The notes beneath the pieces were generated by a model. It was not told where the DNA came from and ran no database searches. It saw only the letters and a list, made by a program, of their open reading frames with translations. Of a stretch of DNA of 64,000 bases, positions 60,385 through 64,000 are shown piece by piece. A program made the position numbers and the translations under genes. How positions within the stretch are numbered: position 1 is the stretch's first letter; every line of letters starts with the position of its first letter. Origin of the DNA: Acanthococcus lagerstroemiae (Eukaryota > Arthropoda > Insecta > Hemiptera > Eriococcidae); NCBI GenBank assembly GCA_031841125.1, contig CM063114.1, forward strand, positions 27,039,266 through 27,103,265. Direction: 5' to 3'.

Positions 60385-60720
60385 CAAATTTATGTTTAAA
60401 TTGACGTCGAATTCAACGCAAGCATTGGACATCTGTCAAACTATTGGTGTCGAAGGGAAGAACCACGAATTACATTGGTTACATTTGACGTCCATTGTAT
60501 TTAAAAACAACGTTGATTTACCTTGTAAAAACGATATTGACTTGATCATAGGTACAAATCGACGTCAATTTGGTGTTGATGGGAAGACTCATAAATTATG
60601 TTGATTACTTCTGTCTGTATGTAAAAATAACATCAAACTAACGAGTAAGAACGACGTTGATTTATTTGAAAAATGCTACGTCGAAAAAGAGTCAAATTAT
60701 TGTGAAGATTGATGACCTCT
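60385..60720. repeat. Tandem repeat of about 126 bases with TTGACGTC words
   Basis: GGTGTCGAAGGGAAGAACCA near 60446 is repeated as GGTGTTGATGGGAAGACTCA near 60572. The material that follows each is similar (AAAAACAACGTTGATTTA and AAGAACGACGTTGATTTA). Confidence 0.65.
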
Positions 60721-60780
60721 GTTAATCTGCCTATGATGTCGAATAGATGTCAGTTTGTCATTGTTCGACATAGATTTTAC

Positions 60781-61200
60781 ATTTTAATGTCAAATTGACG
60801 TTGATTTTACATTTAGACGTACAATTGACATAAGTTTTATATTTTGATGTCAAATCCTTGTCGATTTTACATTTTGGTGTCAAGTTGACATCATTTTTGT
60901 ATTTTGATGTTAAATCAATGGCAATTTTACATTTTGATGTCAAGTCAACATCAATCTTACATTTTGATGTCAACTTGACATCAGTTTTACATTTAGACAT
61001 CCAGTTGACATAAATTTTATATTTTGAGGTCAAATCAATGTTGGTCTTTTATTTTGATGTCAAATTGATGACAATTTTACATTTAGACATCAAATTGACG
61101 TTAATTTTATATTTTGATGTCAAATCATTGTCAGTTTTAAATTTTGGCCTCAGATCAACGTCAATTTTGCATGTTGATGTAAAATCAGCATCAGTTTCAT
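60781..61200. repeat. 30-base minisatellite, 14 units in exact register
   Basis: Fourteen consecutive 30-base units start at 60781, 60811, 60841 and so on without a single insertion or deletion. The consensus is ATTTTGATGTCAAATTGACA followed by TCAATTTTAC. Substitutions are many. Because 30 is a multiple of three, long open frames appear on both strands, with a minus-strand decapeptide like LTSKCKIDVD. A minus-strand stop near 61050 breaks that frame, so coding is unlikely. Confidence 0.92.
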
Positions 61201-61400
61201 GCATCAACATGTTTTTCTCATTATGTGGGGTTGCAATAACAGAAAGGATTTTAATTTTACATTATTTACGTGATTCATACCTAGTCAATGTCGACCAATC
61301 AACTGCAAATCAACGTTGATTTTATGTGTTAAAATGTTTTCCTTTTTTTGTTGAGTTGTGACAACAGAATGGGGTTTAATTTTACATTCATGTGATTCTC
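61201..61400. repeat. Tandem duplication of about 125 bases
   Basis: The phrase pattern ATGTTTTTCTCATTATGTGG, then GTTGCAATAACAGAAAGG and TTTAATTTTACATT at 61208-61265 recurs in diverged form at 61334-61390. Confidence 0.6.
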
Positions 61401-61800
61401 TGGATCCATAGCTGTCTATACTTAGGGATCATTTTCTCCCCTCCTCCATTTCCCCAATGCCACCCTATTGATTTTTCTATTTACAAAGCTACAAAAATTA
61501 TGTCAGAACGCTTTGCAAATTGATAGAAAGTCGATCAAGAAAGTTGACTAGGCGTTATATCTGGGTCAAACTGTCAGTATGAAGAAAAGGACTAAAAAGA
61601 AATTAATATGAGAATTTCAGCTGTATAGAATAAATATTGGAGTCTGAAATAAATCTTTAAAGGACAATTCAACAGCACAATAAAAAGTAACATCCTTAAC
61701 TTTAGCTTAGTAATTTCACCGACATACAGCTCCCAGATGAGGTTAATAACTAAAAAGCAAGAAAATCAACTAACAACAACACAAAATAGTACTGAGCAAA
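61401..61800. other. No supported gene
   Basis: AT-rich flank between two repeat structures; nothing recognised. Confidence 0.4.
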
Positions 61801-62276
61801 GTACTGCATCATTAGTTACCTACACAGTTGACTGTTACCTGGTATAACAACACAGTTCTGTGAATTATATCGGGTTTGTCAAACACAGTACAGTGAAATG
61901 TACCGGGTTCATCAAAATGGTACTAGGTGTACTGCATCATTACCTACCCAGTTGACCATTTCCTGGTATAACAACACAGTACTGTGAATTGTACCGAGTT
62001 TGTCAGATGAACCCAGGTTACACTTCACTGTACCATGTTTGACAAACCCGGTATAATTCACAGTGCCGTGTTATTATATCAGGTAAAGACGAACCCAGTA
62101 CACTTCACCATACCGTGTTTGACGAACCCGGTATAATTCACAGTGCCGTGTTATTATATCAGGTAAAGACGAACCCAGTACACTTCACCATACCATGTTT
62201 GACAAACCCAGTACAATTCACAGTACCGTGTTGTTATACCAGGTAATGGTCAACTGCATAGGTAATGATGCAGTAC
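61801..62276. mobile_element. Inverted-repeat element made of tandem units
   Basis: The tip GTACTGCATCATTAGTTACC at the left is matched by GGTAATGATGCAGTAC at the right. The left half (61801-61997) carries two units of about 120 bases. The right half (62000-62276) carries about three inverted units of roughly 80 bases built from CCCGGTATAATTCACAGTG, CGTGTTATTATATCAGGTAA and CCCAGTACACTTCACCATAC. No protein is encoded. Confidence 0.8.
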
Positions 62277-62879
62277 TCTGGCTGTGGAGAGATTTATACT
62301 TTCAAACTAAAACGGAAAGATAAAATACCTATTGAAACTCTATGCGAAAAGCTACCACATAAAAATTTTGTTACCCCATAGAGAAGACAGAAATGGAACT
62401 AAGCGGGTTATGTTGCGAAACTGAAAGACGACCACTGGACTTATAGGGTCACCTTTTGACAACTAACAAATAAAAGACAAAACCGGCGGACAAAAACTAA
62501 GGTGGAAGGGCGATTTTGATAATTTTCTAAAAACAATGCCATAGGATTGCCTGTGAGAGGGGGGAATGGGATAGATTAAGTGAGGCTTTTGCCCACAGGC
62601 AGGGTATGACACGACATGGATTTATAAAGCCCAAAATAATATTGTAACAGTATCCAATGTCCTCTTCTCACCATGTATAAATATGAAAAAATCAAAAATA
62701 ATAAAATTTAAAAAAATCGTTTTTAATCCTCGGGTATTTTTATACATTTTAAAATTATATTTTCTTTTTGTTTATTGATTAATTAAAGTGTGAGACTATT
62801 GTTTTCAGGCGAGGACGGAATATTACTAATTATTTATTCTAATTTACAACTTTGCGTAAAATAAAGGCTTATTTATCTT
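62277..62879. other. No supported gene
   Basis: AT-rich sequence without recognisable elements. Confidence 0.4.
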
Positions 62880-64000
62880 ACATAAGGTTTCAAGGTCCTC
62901 AAATTCATTTTGACACTTTTTTTGTACCCTGAATTGAAAATTTTGGCCGAGGGTGAAGATGAAAGTTTCGCTCAAGACAATGTGGTTATCTAGTGTGAGG
63001 TTTTCGAGGTCGCTGAATTCGTTTTTGATTTTATTTTTTCTTTATTTTGATAAATAGGAAGCTGTGAAAGGAGGGAAGAACCGAAATTGAGAATTAGCGA
63101 AAAATATAACATATGTATCAGTTTTTGGGTTGTAGGAATCGCTGAACTCATTTTTGATACCAGTTTGGACCTAAATCTGAAAATTGAGGAACTAGGGGTG
63201 AGGACAGGGATGAAAATTTCGCTAAATACGATGTAGGTATGGAATATAAGGGTTTCGAGGTCGCTGATTCATTTTTGATATTATTTGGATAAGTGTACAG
63301 CTGGCTCAAGAGGGGGGAGTTGAAATTGAGAATAAACGGAAAATACAACGTATATATATATATCAGTTCTTGCCTTTTAGTAGTGCCGAACTCATTTTTG
63401 ATATCAGTTCGCGCCTAACACGATAATTGTGGCACCAAGGGTGGAGCAAGATAGAATTTAAAAAAAAAAAATTTGTACAATGTATGTATAGGTATTGAAT
63501 ATGGGATTCCGAGGTCGCTGAATGCGGTTTTGATTTTATTTTGACTCTTGTTTTGATAAATGAGGAGTTGAAGGAGGGGGTATGGTGTGGTGAGATGTAT
63601 GGCGATGCATACGTCCCTATGACACCACACCCCCGGCCTCGAAAACTACCCTTTCGAGTATCGCATCCGTGGCCGGAGGGACCTTTTGAGGCCGGCCCGA
63701 ACCCCCATTTCGCCGTGCCGCTTCCAGTGCGCGCGTCCTGCCAGAACCACCGTGGGGTTTCCTACTGACCGAGGTTCGCGCTCCTCGAGCACAGTGCCTG
63801 GAATTCAGGTCCCCCAGCCGGATGCGCTTGAAGGAGGGGTTATGAGCTGAAATTGAGAAAAAACAAAACATACAACGTATGTATCACTCCTCGGGTTTGG
63901 GGAGTCGCTGAGTTCATTTTAAATTTTCTTTCGGACCTAATGGCGGAGGCAGGGACAAACATTTTACTGTGTACAATATCGGTATCGAATATGAGGTATC
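62880..64000. repeat. Satellite array with about 252-base units, continuing past the window
   Basis: The box CGAGGTCGCTGA occurs at 63005, 63256 and 63510, a spacing of 251-254 bases. Each unit is itself two related halves, the second starting GGAATCGCTGAACTCATTTT-like. Halves share AAATTGAGAA, GAAAATACAACGTATG and GGTATSGAATATGAGG. An R1-like LINE end is inserted at 63585-63827, after which the array resumes. Confidence 0.85.
63585..63827 (-). mobile_element. R1/TRAS-like LINE 3' end, copy 3, inside the satellite
   Basis: It matches the 3' untranslated part of 50640-50890 (GTATGGCGATGCATACGTCC, CTACTGACCGAGGTTCGCGC, CCAGCCGGATGCGCTT). The flanks TTGAAGGAGGGGGTATG (63568-63584) and TTGAAGGAGGGGTTATG (63828-63844) form a 17-base duplication with one mismatch. 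Only untranslated sequence remains. Confidence 0.92.

Noticed and set aside
60758..61319. Repeat-peptide open frames on both strands
   Set aside because: They follow from a 30-base repeat whose length is a multiple of three. A minus-strand stop near 61050 splits the array and there is no start context or splice support.
1..64000. A multi-gene defence, biosynthetic or other cassette
   Set aside because: Only two complete genes, of unrelated type, can be rebuilt; the rest is mobile and repeat DNA, so no system of cooperating genes is supported.

Overview
The window is animal nuclear DNA, very probably from an arthropod and most likely an insect. Signs are introns with GT..AG borders, an AT-rich background with long homopolymer runs, a cytosolic Cu/Zn superoxide dismutase of insect type, an R1/TRAS-like retrotransposon, mariner and piggyBac-type DNA elements and a tRNA-derived SINE. 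I see no prokaryotic gene organisation, no rRNA, no CRISPR and no free-standing tRNA gene. The exact order or species cannot be fixed from the sequence.

Only two complete protein-coding genes can be rebuilt. The first, at 26788-28111 (+), has four exons encoding a 322-residue protein with two predicted membrane segments and a short 16-residue repeat tail; I do not recognise the family. The second, at 30646-32579 (-), has four exons encoding a complete 154-residue Cu/Zn superoxide dismutase (Sod1) with all metal ligands. Three weaker single-exon candidates are listed (29045-29203 +, 46525-46691 -, 47168-47339 +); the last two point away from each other across about 480 bases.

Most of the rest is mobile DNA. 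From left to right: hAT-like miniature elements (185-586, 2341-3264, 6183-6538), a MITE with five copies of a 20-base motif (6607-7173), a piggyBac-type palindrome (7575-7721), a purine/pyrimidine switch region (9560-10450) and a foldback element (10495-10844). At 11.16-17.12 kb there is a nest: a GACATAATAA-type satellite hit by a terminal-inverted-repeat element and by an RTE-like LINE, which is itself broken by an AT-rich block, an R1-like fragment and a twin-MITE composite. Next come two mariner remnants tail-to-tail with a MITE inside (20745-21880), more hAT-like MITEs (34719-34889, 35303-35985), a LINE fragment (36985-37720) and SINE copies around 41-43 kb. A 1.6 kb palindrome built of tandem repeats lies at 44625-46215. 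A 4.4 kb inverted-repeat structure carrying several nested insertions lies at 48930-53375. After it come further R1-like 3' ends, a second twin-MITE composite (56363-56753), minisatellites (59.5-61.4 kb), an inverted tandem-repeat element (61801-62276) and the start of a roughly 252-base satellite running off the right edge.

No multi-gene system or operon-like cassette was found. The most unusual observations are structural: two unrelated twin-MITE composites whose outer flanks, not inner flanks, carry the target duplication; long palindromes made of tandem repeats; a 30-base minisatellite that keeps exact register through 14 diverged units; and a strand-composition switch.
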